Positions 26,736 through 36,079 of a stretch of 64,000 nucleotides of DNA are shown here, in pieces. A program made the translations under genes and the position numbers. Position 1 is the stretch's first letter, and each line of letters starts with the position of its first letter. Origin of the DNA: JAEUHO01 sp046350655. Its GTDB lineage: Bacteria > Planctomycetota > PLA2 > JAEUHO01. The DNA is taken from assembly GCA_046350655.1 (NCBI GenBank), contig JAXMAB010000009.1, positions 62,001 to 126,000 of the forward strand, read 5' to 3'. Below the pieces are notes generated by a model. That model did not search any database and had not been told where the DNA came from. It was given only the letters and a program-made list of their open reading frames with translations.

Positions 26736-26855
26736 CCCGCCATGCTCGCCGGGATCCGGCGGGAAGGAAGTCCGGGCCCGTGCCGGCCGGCGGGCCTCGC
26801 GTACCGTGGCCCGTGGCCGCCCACCTGGCCGGCGGCGCGTACGCCCGCGGGGCCG

Positions 26856-27878
26856 TCAGGGGCCCGGTGCGAGCCAGCGCCGCGCGCCCCGGAGCAGGGG
26901 CCCCAACAGCGGCACGCGGCCGACGAACTTGCGGCGGCGCTTGGCGTGGAACCCGGCCCAGAGCGGGTCGTCGGAGAGCGGCGGCCACTTCGCGCGCGCG
27001 GCCTCCGCCACGCGCATCGCGTCGGCCGGGTCGGTGTCGAGGAGGTCGTGGGCGAGGTCCATCGCGAGCCGCGCGAGCACCGGGCCCGCGACCTCTTCGG
27101 GCACGAGCCGGACCGGCGGGTCGCCCGCGAACACCGCCGCCTCGCGCAACGCGAGCCGCGCGCGTTTGTACGCGACCGTGCGGCTCGCCTGGCCCGCGTG
27201 CACGCGGTAGCGCAGCACCACGTCGTGGATCGGGTGCGGCAGGACGCCGCCCGCGACGAGGCGCAACCAGAACGCCCGGTCGTCGGAGCCGCCCACCGCG
27301 CGGTCCTCGGGGAAGCCGCCGCAGCGCACCGCGTCGGCGCGCCGCAGCAGCACCTGCCCCGGCGTCGTGATCCCGAGCCGGTCCCACGCCTCGGCGTACG
27401 TCGTCGCGGGCCGGTGGTCGGGCCCGGGCGAGACCGTGCTTCCGTCGGGCGACGCCCCGAGCCACGCGAGCCGGCCGTACACGAAGCGGCCGGGAAACGC
27501 CGCGAGCGCCGCCGCGCGCGCCTCGAGCGACCCCGGCGTCAGCACGTCGTCGTGGTCGAGGAACGTCACGTACTCGCCGCGCGCGTCGGCGAGCCCGAGG
27601 TTGCGCGCGCGGCCCACGCCGCCGTTGCGCTCCGCCCGCACGCGCACGACCGCGCCGTCGTCGCCCGCGTGCGCGCGCGCGAGGCCCTCGAGGATCGCGA
27701 GCGACCCGTCCTTCGAGCCGTCGTCGACGGCGACGACCTCGAGCGGCCGCCACGCCTGCGCGAGGACCGACCGCACCGCCTCCTCGACGAAGCGCGCGCC
27801 GTCGTAGACGGGCATCACGACGGACAGGAGGGGGCGGTCGGTCGGCACGGGGCGCTTCCGGGGCGGCGAGGGCACCAT
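26856..27878 (-). CDS. GT2 family glycosyltransferase
   Basis: 340 residues. LLSVVMPVYDGARFVEEAVRSVLAQAWRPLEVVAVDDGSKDGS, GVGRARNLGLADARGEYVTFLDHDDVLTPGSL (D-x-D equivalent DHDD) and GGSDDRAFWLRL make a standard inverting GT2 enzyme. A basic C-terminal tail may touch the membrane. 120 bp separate it from the aminotransferase gene; it is divergent from the methyltransferase gene at 27902 with only 23 bp between, leaving almost no room for two promoters. Confidence 0.85.
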   Translation of the reverse strand: MVPSPPRKRPVPTDRPLLSVVMPVYDGARFVEEAVRSVLAQAWRPLEVVAVDDGSKDGSLAILEGLARAHAGDDGAVVRVRAERNGGVGRARNLGLADARGEYVTFLDHDDVLTPGSLEARAAALAAFPGRFVYGRLAWLGASPDGSTVSPGPDHRPATTYAEAWDRLGITTPGQVLLRRADAVRCGGFPEDRAVGGSDDRAFWLRLVAGGVLPHPIHDVVLRYRVHAGQASRTVAYKRARLALREAAVFAGDPPVRLVPEEVAGPVLARLAMDLAHDLLDTDPADAMRVAEAARAKWPPLSDDPLWAGFHAKRRRKFVGRVPLLGPLLRGARRWLAPGP

Positions 27879-27901
27879 AGAGGTTGGAGCGCCCGCCGTC
27901 C

Positions 27902-28801
27902 ATGTCGCCCTATGACCGCCGCCATGTGGACCTCGCCGACGAGACCTCGTCGTGGACCCACGTCGCCCGCCAGGTCGGCCGCGACGCGCTCGTCCTCGAC
28001 CTCGGCTGCTGGGACGGCCTCCTCCTCGCGACGCTCGCCGAACGCGCCGGCTGCCGCGGCGTCGGCGTCGAACGCGACCCCGACGCGGCCGCCCGCGCCC
28101 GCACCCGCGGCGTCGAGGTCGTCGCCGCCGACCTCGACGACCCGGCCTGGCCCGTCGCGCTCGGCGGCCGCCGCTTCGACGTCGTGGTCCTCGCCGACGT
28201 CGTCGAGCACGTCCGCGATCCCCACGCGGTGCTCGTCGCGATCCGCGACCACGTGCTCGCCCCGAACGGCCGCGTCGTCCTGTCGGTGCCCAACGTCGCG
28301 CACGGCAGCGTCCGCCTCGGCCTGCTCCTCGGCGCGTTCGAGCGCGACGACGAGGGCATCCTCGACCGCACGCACCTCCACTTCTGGACCCGCGACACCT
28401 TCCACGCGGTCCTCGCCCGCGCCGGCCTCGGCGTCGCCGTCGAGGCCCGCGTCGAGAAGCCGCTGCAGCCCGAGGTCGTCCAGAGGGCCCTCGAGCGCGC
28501 GGGCCTCGCGTCCGACGCGCTCGTCCGCCACCTCGTCGACGACCCCGACGCGCGCGCCTTCCAGTGGGTCGTCACCGCGACCCCCGCCGCCGCCGGGCGC
28601 CCGCCGCCGCCCGCGCCACCGCTCCATCGCGACCCGCTCCGCGTCGGCGACCGCGCCATCGCGCGCCACGTCCGCAAGATCGGCGAGCTGCAGGCGCGCG
28701 TCCGCGTCCTCGAAGAAGGCGGCCCGCTCGGCTGGGTGCGCTACCTGAGGCTCAAGTGGCGGCAGCGTCGCGCGCGCCGCGACGACGCGCGACGAGACTG
28801 A
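27902..28801 (+). CDS. SAM-dependent methyltransferase with C-terminal helical tail
   Basis: 299 residues from ATG 27902 (a TTG at 27884 is an alternative that has CACCAT 5 nt upstream). VLDLGCWDGLLLATLAERAGCRGVGVERDP is motif I; RRFDVVVLADVVEHVRDPHAVL and GRVVLSVPNVAHGSVRLGLLLGAFERDDEGILDRTHLHFWTRDTF are typical of type-12/23 methyltransferases in glycan loci. The last 60 residues are Arg-rich and coiled. The 3' end overlaps the convergent membrane protein gene by 50 bp. Confidence 0.8.
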   Translation: MSPYDRRHVDLADETSSWTHVARQVGRDALVLDLGCWDGLLLATLAERAGCRGVGVERDPDAAARARTRGVEVVAADLDDPAWPVALGGRRFDVVVLADVVEHVRDPHAVLVAIRDHVLAPNGRVVLSVPNVAHGSVRLGLLLGAFERDDEGILDRTHLHFWTRDTFHAVLARAGLGVAVEARVEKPLQPEVVQRALERAGLASDALVRHLVDDPDARAFQWVVTATPAAAGRPPPPAPPLHRDPLRVGDRAIARHVRKIGELQARVRVLEEGGPLGWVRYLRLKWRQRRARRDDARRD

Positions 28802-31031
28802 CGACCGCGAGCAGCGCGGCCAGCGCCGACGCGGGCCACCACCCGAAGCGGTCGGGATGGTGGAGCGTCACGACGTAGCGGCCCGCGGCGGGCACCGGCA
28901 CGAGCACGAGGCCCATCACATCGGGACGCGCGGCCCCCGGCGAGGGGACCGCGAGGCCCGCCGGCCCGCGGTCGGCCGCGACCGTGACGACGAGGTCGCG
29001 CGTCCACGCCGCGTCGAAGCGCAGCCAGCCCTCGGACGGCACCTCGACGGTCGTGGTGCGGGTCGGACCCGCGCGCACGTCGGCGACGACGCGGACGCCC
29101 TCGAGCGGCGTGTCGGCCTCGTCGCCGGGGAGCGCGGGCCCGTCGCCCGCGACGAGCACGCGGCGCAGGGCGCCGGGCCCGCTGCCGCGCGGCGGGGCCA
29201 TCGCGGCCGACCACGCGATCACCTGGTCGGGGCCGGGGACGCCGTCGGCGCGCAGCGACGCGAGGCCCGTCGCGAACCCGATCGACGACGCCGCGGGCGC
29301 GCGCGCCGTGGTCGCGACGCGCCCGTGCGCGAGCGTCGCGACGGTGGCGCCGCCGAGCAGCTCGAGGTGGCGACGGAACGCGGGGTCGTCGACGCCGCGG
29401 TCCTCGGCGGCGGCCTCGACGGTGGCCCGCATCGCGTCGTAGGTCGCGGGCGCGGCCTCGCGGAACCCGCCGAGGAACGTGCGCAGCGGCGTCTCCGCGG
29501 CCACCTGCCACTCGCCCGCCGTCGCGCGGCCCTCCGCGTCGGTCGCGACGAGGATCGCGCGCTCGCGGCCCTGCCGCGCCGCGAGCTCGCGTTGGTCGCG
29601 GGCGAGCGGCGCGAGGTCGGCGCGGTACGGCGACGCGAGGTTGCCCACGCCGAGGTCGACGACGAGCAACGCGACCCCGACGACCGCGAGGCCCGGTCGC
29701 CGCAGCGCCCCGAGGCCCGCCGCGACCGCCGGCACGAGCACCGCCGGCAGCAGGAGCAGCGCGCGCTCGCGGACGAACCCGGGCCCGCACCACGACACGA
29801 CCGTCGCCGCGAGCAGCGCCGCGAGGCCCGCGCGTCGCGGGCCGTCGCGCCGCGCCACGAGGCCGAGGACCGCGAACAGGAGCGTCGCGAGCCCGAGGTA
29901 GCCCGTCGCCGTCACCTCGGGGCGCGGCGACCACGCGACGAGGAAGCGGAGGGCCTCGGGGTTGGGCCGGCCGGGCCGCACCAGCTCGAACGCGCCGGGC
30001 GCGGTCCCCGCGCGCGGGAGGCCGTCGAGCGCCCAGGCCGCGAGCACGGGCGCCGCGCCGAGCACCGCCACGACGGCGGCGGCGACGCCCGCGACGACCA
30101 CGCGCCCCGCCCGCGGCGCGGAGGTGACCGCGGTGGCGACGAACGCCAGCGCGCACAGGACCGCGACCTGCACCGCATAGGCAGGATGGGCCCCGACGAG
30201 CAGCGCCCCGGTCGCGCCGAGGAGCACGCCGTGCCGCAGCCCCTCGCCGCGCCCCGCGCGGATCGACGCCGCGAGCGCCGCCGGCGCCAGCGCGAGCACG
30301 GGCGCCGCGGTGAGGCTCCCGAGGTGCGCCAGCGTGTTCACGAAGAACGGGCACGCGGCGTACGCGACGCCCGCGAGCATCGCCTGGCCGCGCGTCGCGC
30401 CGGTCGCGCGGGCGAGCGCGTACGCGGCGGGCGCCGCGAGCAGCTGCCACGCCGCGGTCACGACCTTCACGGCCACGCGGACGTCGTCGAGGGCCGCCGC
30501 GAGCGCCGCGGCGGGCAGGTAGAAGGTCGCGCCGTAGTACCGCAGGAGCGGAAAGCCGAGGTACCAGGCGTCGGTCCACGAGGGGACGCGGCCCGCGCGC
30601 AGCTCGTCGGCCACGAGCGCCGTGTGCGCGGCGTGCAGGTCGAGGTCGAACCCGACGAGCGCGCCCGGGCTCGCGTGCCACCGCACGAACGTCCACGTCG
30701 CGAGCAGCATCAGCACGAAGCGGCCGAGGGCGGTCGCGGGCACGAGGGACGCGAGGCCCGCCGGCCCGCGGGCCGCCGCGCGCGCGGCGCGCACCGCGAG
30801 GACCGCGGCGAGCAGCAGCGCGAGCGACGCGAGCACGCCGTCGACGCCGACCGTCGCGGGGACCGCGTCGGCGAGCGTCGCGCGCGTGACGGCGCCCGCG
30901 GCGATAAGGCGGGCCTTCACGCGCTCGAGCCAGCCCACCTGCAGCACCGTGGCGGCGAGCGCGGCGATCGAGGCGGGCGCGAGCAGGCCCGGGCCCCGCG
31001 GGCCCGGCGGCGCGAGCGGGGGCGTCGTCAT
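28752..31031 (-). CDS. Large integral membrane protein, GT-C / 6-pyruvoyl-transferase-like layout
   Basis: 759 residues with about twelve transmembrane segments in the first 450, a periplasmic domain of about 250 residues, and one last membrane helix near the C-terminus. FDLDLHAAHTALVADELRAGRVPSWTDAWYLGFPLLRYYGATFYLPAA is like the first loop of YfhO/GT-C membrane proteins. Such proteins often add sugars outside the membrane. It overlaps the ABC transporter gene by ATGA, so the two are co-transcribed and may cooperate in export and decoration of the polymer. Specific activity unknown. Confidence 0.65.
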   Translation of the reverse strand: MTTPPLAPPGPRGPGLLAPASIAALAATVLQVGWLERVKARLIAAGAVTRATLADAVPATVGVDGVLASLALLLAAVLAVRAARAAARGPAGLASLVPATALGRFVLMLLATWTFVRWHASPGALVGFDLDLHAAHTALVADELRAGRVPSWTDAWYLGFPLLRYYGATFYLPAAALAAALDDVRVAVKVVTAAWQLLAAPAAYALARATGATRGQAMLAGVAYAACPFFVNTLAHLGSLTAAPVLALAPAALAASIRAGRGEGLRHGVLLGATGALLVGAHPAYAVQVAVLCALAFVATAVTSAPRAGRVVVAGVAAAVVAVLGAAPVLAAWALDGLPRAGTAPGAFELVRPGRPNPEALRFLVAWSPRPEVTATGYLGLATLLFAVLGLVARRDGPRRAGLAALLAATVVSWCGPGFVRERALLLLPAVLVPAVAAGLGALRRPGLAVVGVALLVVDLGVGNLASPYRADLAPLARDQRELAARQGRERAILVATDAEGRATAGEWQVAAETPLRTFLGGFREAAPATYDAMRATVEAAAEDRGVDDPAFRRHLELLGGATVATLAHGRVATTARAPAASSIGFATGLASLRADGVPGPDQVIAWSAAMAPPRGSGPGALRRVLVAGDGPALPGDEADTPLEGVRVVADVRAGPTRTTTVEVPSEGWLRFDAAWTRDLVVTVAADRGPAGLAVPSPGAARPDVMGLVLVPVPAAGRYVVTLHHPDRFGWWPASALAALLAVVSLVARRRGARDAAAT

Positions 31032-32878
31032 GCGGGGCCGTCCGCGGGGGTGCCGCGGGCCTCCGGCGCCTCGAGGTCGTCGAGGCCCATGCGGACGAGG
31101 CGCGCGTACGCGCCGTCGCGGGCGACGAGCGCCGCGTGCGCGCCGCGCTCGACCACGCGGCCGCGCTCGAGCAGCACGATCTCGTCGGCGTTGCGCACGG
31201 TCGAGAGGCGATGGGCGATCACGAGGAGCGTGCGGCCCGCGGCGGCGCGCGCGAGCGCCGTGGTGACCGCGCGCTCGCTGTCGGGGTCGAGGTGGCTCGT
31301 CGGCTCGTCGAACACGAGCAGGGCCGGGTCGACGACGAGGGCGCGCGCGATGCACATGCGCTGGCGCTCGCCGCCCGAGAGCCGCGCACCGCCCTCGCCG
31401 AGGCGCGTGTCGAGGCCCTGCGGCAGGCGCCGGACCACGTCGGCGACGGCGGCGGCCTCGAGGGCGGCCCAGAGCCGCGCGTCGTCGGCGTCGGGCGCGA
31501 CGAGGCGGAGGTTGTCGCGCACGCTGCGGTCGAAGAGGCGCGGCTCCTGCGGCACGACGCCGACGCGGCGGCGCCACGCGTCACCCGCGTAGGTCGCGAG
31601 GTCGGCGCCGTCGAGGACCACGCGGCCCTCGGTGGGGCGGCGCAGGCCGAGGACGAGGTCGACGACCGTCGACTTGCCGGCGCCGGAGGGCCCGACGAGC
31701 GCGACCGTGCGGCCCGGCTCGAGCGCCAACGAGAGGCCGTCGAGGACGAACGGCCCGTCGGGCCGGTAGCGGAAGCGGACGCCGTCGAGGACGAGGCGGT
31801 GGGGGCCCGCGCCGGGCCGGGCCTCGCCGTCGCGTTCCGGGTCCGCGCCCGCGTCCGTGAGGAAGGCCTCGAGCACCGGGACCGCCGAGAGGTCGGCGGC
31901 GAGGGCGGCACGGGTGCTCGGCAGCGCGAGGAAGCGGGGGAGCAGCCGGTAGAAGGTGAAGACGTACGTGAGGAGCGGCGCGGGCCCGCCGCCACCGCGC
32001 ATGGGCAGGACGGTCGAGCCGAGCCAGAGCATGCCGAGCACGACGATCGCGCCGCAGAGCTCGCTCGCGGGCGGGATCGCGTCGAGGGCCTCGCGCTGGC
32101 GGCGCTGCGCGTCGAGGAAGGCGCGGTTGCTGCCGTCGAAGCGCTCGACGGCGTCGTCGGTGCGGCCGAGGACCTTCAGCAGCTTCAGCGCCGCGAGCGT
32201 CTCGTGGACCGTGGCCGAGAGCGGGCGGCTCACCTCGCGCATGCGGCGGGCGTAGCGCTCGACGGGGCGGCGCAGGAGGCGGATCGCGCCGGCCGTCACG
32301 ACGAGGAAGGCCATGGCCGCGACCGTGAGCGCGGGGGCCATGTAGAAGAGGAGCGCGAGGTAACAGGCGGCCATCGCCGACACGACGCCGAGCTGCACGA
32401 AGCCGGTCGCCGCGTGGGAGAGGCGGTCGGTCTCGCGGAGGATCAGGGTGTCGTGGTCGCCGGAGGAGCGGCCCTCGAGCCACGCGACGGGCGCGCGGGC
32501 CACGCGCTCGAAGATCCGGCGGCGGGCGGTGGCGGTGACCGCGGTGCCGACGCGCTCGCGGAGCGCGGCGGCGAGCCACCACATGACCCCGCGGATCGCG
32601 ATGCCGCCGAGGATGAGGCCGACGAGCACGGCGCGCTGCCCGTTGGGCGAGAGGCCGCGGAGCAGGGGCACGACCCGCGAGAACGGGCCCAGCCGGTCGG
32701 GCAGGCCGGCGTCGGAGACCGAGAGGAGGACCATGAGGAGGCCGAGCGACGCGACCTCGAACGCGCTGGCGAGGCAGCCGAGCACCATGGACGCGAGGAC
32801 CCGGCCACGGTGGGGCCGGAGCCAGGTCCAGAGCGGGCGCCAGGCGGGCCCGGTGTCGGCCGAGGGGCTGCGCGTCAT
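31028..32878 (-). CDS. ABC transporter, fused membrane and ATPase domains (lipid/glycan flippase type)
   Basis: 616 residues: an exporter-type membrane domain (six helices, residues about 20-320) and an ATPase domain with Walker A GPSGAGKST near 395, Q-loop VVPQEPRLFD, signature LSGGERQRM near 500 and Walker B LLVFDEPTSHLD near 520, then the switch IAHRLSTV. All catalytic residues are present. Half-transporters of this type (MsbA, PglK) flip lipid A or lipid-linked oligosaccharides as homodimers; in this locus a lipid-linked glycan is the likely cargo. On the minus strand TACCAT lies 8 nt before the ATG. Confidence 0.9.
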   Translation of the reverse strand: MTRSPSADTGPAWRPLWTWLRPHRGRVLASMVLGCLASAFEVASLGLLMVLLSVSDAGLPDRLGPFSRVVPLLRGLSPNGQRAVLVGLILGGIAIRGVMWWLAAALRERVGTAVTATARRRIFERVARAPVAWLEGRSSGDHDTLILRETDRLSHAATGFVQLGVVSAMAACYLALLFYMAPALTVAAMAFLVVTAGAIRLLRRPVERYARRMREVSRPLSATVHETLAALKLLKVLGRTDDAVERFDGSNRAFLDAQRRQREALDAIPPASELCGAIVVLGMLWLGSTVLPMRGGGGPAPLLTYVFTFYRLLPRFLALPSTRAALAADLSAVPVLEAFLTDAGADPERDGEARPGAGPHRLVLDGVRFRYRPDGPFVLDGLSLALEPGRTVALVGPSGAGKSTVVDLVLGLRRPTEGRVVLDGADLATYAGDAWRRRVGVVPQEPRLFDRSVRDNLRLVAPDADDARLWAALEAAAVADVVRRLPQGLDTRLGEGGARLSGGERQRMCIARALVVDPALLVFDEPTSHLDPDSERAVTTALARAAAGRTLLVIAHRLSTVRNADEIVLLERGRVVERGAHAALVARDGAYARLVRMGLDDLEAPEARGTPADGPA

Positions 32879-32933
32879 CGGGGGCGATGGTATGGGGGGC
32901 GTCGGCCGACCCCCACATTGGAGCCGTTCCCCC

Positions 32934-34130
32934 GTGCTGGTCTTCGTGTGCCGTTCGCATCCCGAGCCGACGCAGACGTTCCACCGCCGGATGGCGGCGG
33001 CCGTCGCGGCCCTCGGCGTGCCCACGACGCGGGTGGCGCTGCGGCGGGCGCGGGGGGCGCCGCCGGGCCCGGCGGACGACGGCACCCGGTTCCTGCGGGA
33101 GGAGGGCGCGTCGGCGTTCGCGGCGTTCCTGCGGCGGCCGGCGCGCGCGCTGGCGCTGCTCCTCGGCGGGGTCCTCCGCGCGCGGTCGGGCGACAAGGAG
33201 GGCGGGCGCCTCGGCGCGGTCGCGGCGTGGCGCGACGGGCTCGCGCTCGCCGACCTCGTGCGCCGGCGGGGCGACGTCGCCCGCCTGCACGCGCAGTTCG
33301 CGGGCTGGGACGCGACCGCGGCACGCGTGGCGGGGGCGCTGACCGGCGTCGCGTTCTCCTTCGAGGTCCACAACCCGTACCTGCTCGTCGTGGGGCGCGG
33401 CGCGCTCGCGGCGAAGGTGCGGGCCGCCGACGTCGTGACCGCCATCGCCGGGACGACGCGCCGGCGCGTCCTCGACCTCGTCCCCGAGGCGGCCGACCGC
33501 GTGCGCGTCGTGCGGTGCGGCGTCGACGTCGCGCACCCGCCCACGCCGACGGCCTCGACCCCGCGGTTCGACGTCGTGGCGGTCGGCAGCCTCGTGCCGC
33601 GCAAGGGGCACGACGTGTTCGTGCGGGCGGTCGCGCGGCTCGCGGCCACGCGCCCGGGCGTGCGGGCGGCGATCGTGGGCGAGGGGCCCGAGCGGCCGCG
33701 GCTCGCCGCCGCGATCGCGGCCACGGGCGCGCCGGTGACGCTCCTCGGCGCGCTCCCCGAGGCCGACGCGGGGGCCGTGGCGGCCGCCGCGCGCGTGGCG
33801 GCGCTCGCGTGCGTCGTCGCCCCGGACGGCGACGAGGACGGCGTCCCCGTCTCGCTCATGGAGGCGATGGCGGCGGGGGTCCCCGTCGTGTCGACGCCGG
33901 TCGGGGGGATCGCCGAGCTGCTCGACGACGGCCGCGCGGGGCTCCTCGTGGCGCCCCACGACGCGGCGGGCCTCGCGTCGGCGGTGGGCCGGCTGCTCGA
34001 CGATCCCGCGCTCGCGGGGCGCCTCGCCGCCGCGGGCCGCGACGCCGTCCGCGCGCGCCACGACCTCTCCTCCTGCGCCCGCGACCTCGTCGCGGCGCTC
34101 GGCGTGGCCGCCGCGCCCGTCCGGCCGTAG
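32934..34130 (+). CDS. GT4 family glycosyltransferase
   Basis: 398 residues from GTG 32934. LVFVCRSHPEPTQTFHRRMAAAVAALG is the acceptor-side start; VVAVGSLVPRKGHDVFVRAVARL, AAIVGEGPERPRL and DGVPVSLMEAMAAGVPVVSTPVGGIAELL form the donor site with the E-x7-E pair. Divergent from the ABC transporter with 55 bp between. The TAG stop is also the first half of the next gene's predicted -10 box. Confidence 0.85.
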   Translation: MLVFVCRSHPEPTQTFHRRMAAAVAALGVPTTRVALRRARGAPPGPADDGTRFLREEGASAFAAFLRRPARALALLLGGVLRARSGDKEGGRLGAVAAWRDGLALADLVRRRGDVARLHAQFAGWDATAARVAGALTGVAFSFEVHNPYLLVVGRGALAAKVRAADVVTAIAGTTRRRVLDLVPEAADRVRVVRCGVDVAHPPTPTASTPRFDVVAVGSLVPRKGHDVFVRAVARLAATRPGVRAAIVGEGPERPRLAAAIAATGAPVTLLGALPEADAGAVAAAARVAALACVVAPDGDEDGVPVSLMEAMAAGVPVVSTPVGGIAELLDDGRAGLLVAPHDAAGLASAVGRLLDDPALAGRLAAAGRDAVRARHDLSSCARDLVAALGVAAAPVRP

Positions 34131-34133
34131 GCT
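34128..34133 (+). promoter_or_regulatory. -10 box TAGGCT overlapping a stop codon, probable leaderless promoter
   Basis: The TAG stop of the preceding gene is the start of TAGGCT, which is followed by exactly 6 nt (CTCCCC) and the GTG at 34140. Confidence 0.45.
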
Positions 34134-34139
34134 CTCCCC

Positions 34140-35321
34140 GTGCCGCCGGTCCTCGCGATCGTCACCGAGCTCCCGACGCCGTACCGGGCGCCGCTCTATG
34201 ACTTGCTCGCCGCGCGCGGCGTCGTGACGCCCCACGTCCTCTACCTCGTCGCGCGCGAGGTGCTGCGCGCGTCGTGGGCCGTCGACGTCTCCGGCCACCG
34301 CCACGAGCACCTCAAGGGCGGTTCGCTCACCGTGCGCGGGCCGAAGGGACCCTTCACCTGGAAGTGGACCCGCGGCGTCGCGCGCCGGCTCGACGCGCTG
34401 CGGCCCGACGCGGTGCTCGTGTCGGGCTGGGCCCACGGCGCCATGCACGCGGCCTCGCGTTGGGCCGTGCGCCGCGGCGTGCCGTCGCTCGTCGTGAGCG
34501 AGAGCCACCTGCGGCCGCACCGGCTCGCGCTGCGATCCTGGGCCCGCGACCGCGTGGCCCGGCCGCTCGTGCGCCGCGCGTCGGCGTGGCTGCCGGTGTC
34601 GTCGAAGGCGCAGGCGCTCCTCGAGCACCTCGGCGCGGACCCGGCGCGGTGCTTCGTCGTGCCGAACGCGCCCGACGCCGCGCGGTTCGCCCGCGCGCGC
34701 GCCGACGTCGCGCGCCGCGCGGCCGTGCGGGCCGAGCTGGGCGCGGGCGACGAGCCCGTGACGCTGTTCGTCGGGCGCCTGATCCCCGCGAAGGCCGTCG
34801 ACGTGCTCCTCGACGCCGCGGCCGCGCAGCGGCCCGTGCCGCGGACGTGGATCGCCGGCGGCGGGCCCCTCGCGGCGCGCCTGCGGGCGCGCGCGATGGC
34901 GCTCGGGCTCGCCGACCGCGTCTCGTTCCTCGGCGAGACGCCGTACCCGCGCGTCGTCGAGCTGGCGGCCGCGGCCGACGTCGTCGTGCTGCCGTCGGCC
35001 CACGAGCCGTACGGCGTGTCGCTCCACGAGGGGATGGCGGCGGGGTGCGCCGCGCTCGCGAGCGACGCCGTCGGCGCGGCCGCCGACCTGGTGGACGCGA
35101 CGACCGGCGCGACGTTCCCGTCCGGCGACGCGGCCGCGCTCGCGCGCGCGTGGGCGGCGCTGCTCGGCGACCGGGCGGGCCTCGCGTCCCGGGGGATCGC
35201 CTCTGCGTCCCGTGCGGCGGGGCGGGCCCTGCCGTTCGCGGCCGGCCAGGTCGAGGCCGCGGTCGCCGCCGCGCTCCGGGCGGGCCCCGCGGGCGCCCGC
35301 GTGGTTCCATCGGCGTCATGA
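34140..35321 (+). CDS. GT4 family glycosyltransferase
   Basis: 393 residues. PPVLAIVTELPTPYRAPLYDLLAARG, VLVSGWAHGAMHAASRWAVRRGVPSLVVSESH, VTLFVGRLIPAKAVDVLLDAA, and LPSAHEPYGVSLHEGMAAGCAALASDAVGAAADLV are characteristic GT4 segments. Cytoplasmic. It may have its own leaderless promoter. The next gene's ATG overlaps its stop. Confidence 0.85.
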   Translation: MPPVLAIVTELPTPYRAPLYDLLAARGVVTPHVLYLVAREVLRASWAVDVSGHRHEHLKGGSLTVRGPKGPFTWKWTRGVARRLDALRPDAVLVSGWAHGAMHAASRWAVRRGVPSLVVSESHLRPHRLALRSWARDRVARPLVRRASAWLPVSSKAQALLEHLGADPARCFVVPNAPDAARFARARADVARRAAVRAELGAGDEPVTLFVGRLIPAKAVDVLLDAAAAQRPVPRTWIAGGGPLAARLRARAMALGLADRVSFLGETPYPRVVELAAAADVVVLPSAHEPYGVSLHEGMAAGCAALASDAVGAAADLVDATTGATFPSGDAAALARAWAALLGDRAGLASRGIASASRAAGRALPFAAGQVEAAVAAALRAGPAGARVVPSAS

Positions 35322-36079
35322 GCGCGCCCGACCGCCCCGTCGCCGAGCCGGCCGTGGCCGCCGCGGGGCGGCTCGTCGCGACCCGCGCGACGGACGCGCC
35401 GGCGGTGTACGTGGCGTGGCGCGAGCGGGCCGCGGCGTCGGCGGGGACGGCGCTCGAGGCGCTCGCCGCCGTGGGTCGGCGGGCCGTCGTCGACCCGGCG
35501 GGCGTGAGCGGCGTCCTGTGGCGCGGCGGGCCGCTCGACGCGCGCCTGCCGCTCGAGGGCGTCGTCGGCGTGCCCGCGGGCGGGCGCGTCGTGTTCGAGG
35601 ACGGCGCCGCCCGCGTCGAGGGGCCGGCGACGGTCGCGCCGCCGTGCGACGTCGCGACGCTCGAGGCGCGGCTGCGGACCGAGGTCGCGGGGCCGGGGTT
35701 CGCGGTGCTGACGCGGGGCGGGCACGCGAGCCTCGCGTTGCTGGCGCTGCGCGCGCTCGCGGGCGAGCCGGAGGCGGACGCGTTCACCGTGCACTGGCCC
35801 GGCGCGCCGGAGCCCGACGTCGTCGAGGCCGGGCGGACGGCCCGCGTGCTGCGCGCGCGGCACCACGTGCTGCGGCCCGACGGCGACGAACCCGAGGCCG
35901 CGCTCGCGCGGTGGCTCGCGACGTGCGACCTGCCGTCGCTCGAGGGGTTCCGCGCGGCGCTCCTCGACGCGGCGCTCGCGCGCGCGGGCGTCGCGCGCGC
36001 GGCGACGCCGGTCGGGGCGGCGGCACTGTTCGGCGTCGGCGAGCCGTTCGCCTCGGTGGCGCGCGGGGGCTGCGGCTGA
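35318..36079 (+). CDS. Asparagine-synthetase-like amidotransferase, N-terminal and ATP-site part
   Basis: 253 residues. The first 110 residues keep only a trace of the glutaminase domain and lack the N-terminal Cys nucleophile. Residues about 125-245 match the synthetase domain: FAVLTRGGHASLALLALRAL where intact enzymes have LSGGLDSS, then TVHWPGAPEPDVVEAGRTARVLRARHHVLRPDGD, and a final LFGVGEPF in the position of the GDGGDELFGG loop. The pyrophosphate loop is degenerate. It ends in TGATG with the next gene, which carries the rest of the domain; one base missing near the GGGGG at 36064-36070 would join them. Confidence 0.5.
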   Translation: MSAPDRPVAEPAVAAAGRLVATRATDAPAVYVAWRERAAASAGTALEALAAVGRRAVVDPAGVSGVLWRGGPLDARLPLEGVVGVPAGGRVVFEDGAARVEGPATVAPPCDVATLEARLRTEVAGPGFAVLTRGGHASLALLALRALAGEPEADAFTVHWPGAPEPDVVEAGRTARVLRARHHVLRPDGDEPEAALARWLATCDLPSLEGFRAALLDAALARAGVARAATPVGAAALFGVGEPFASVARGGCG

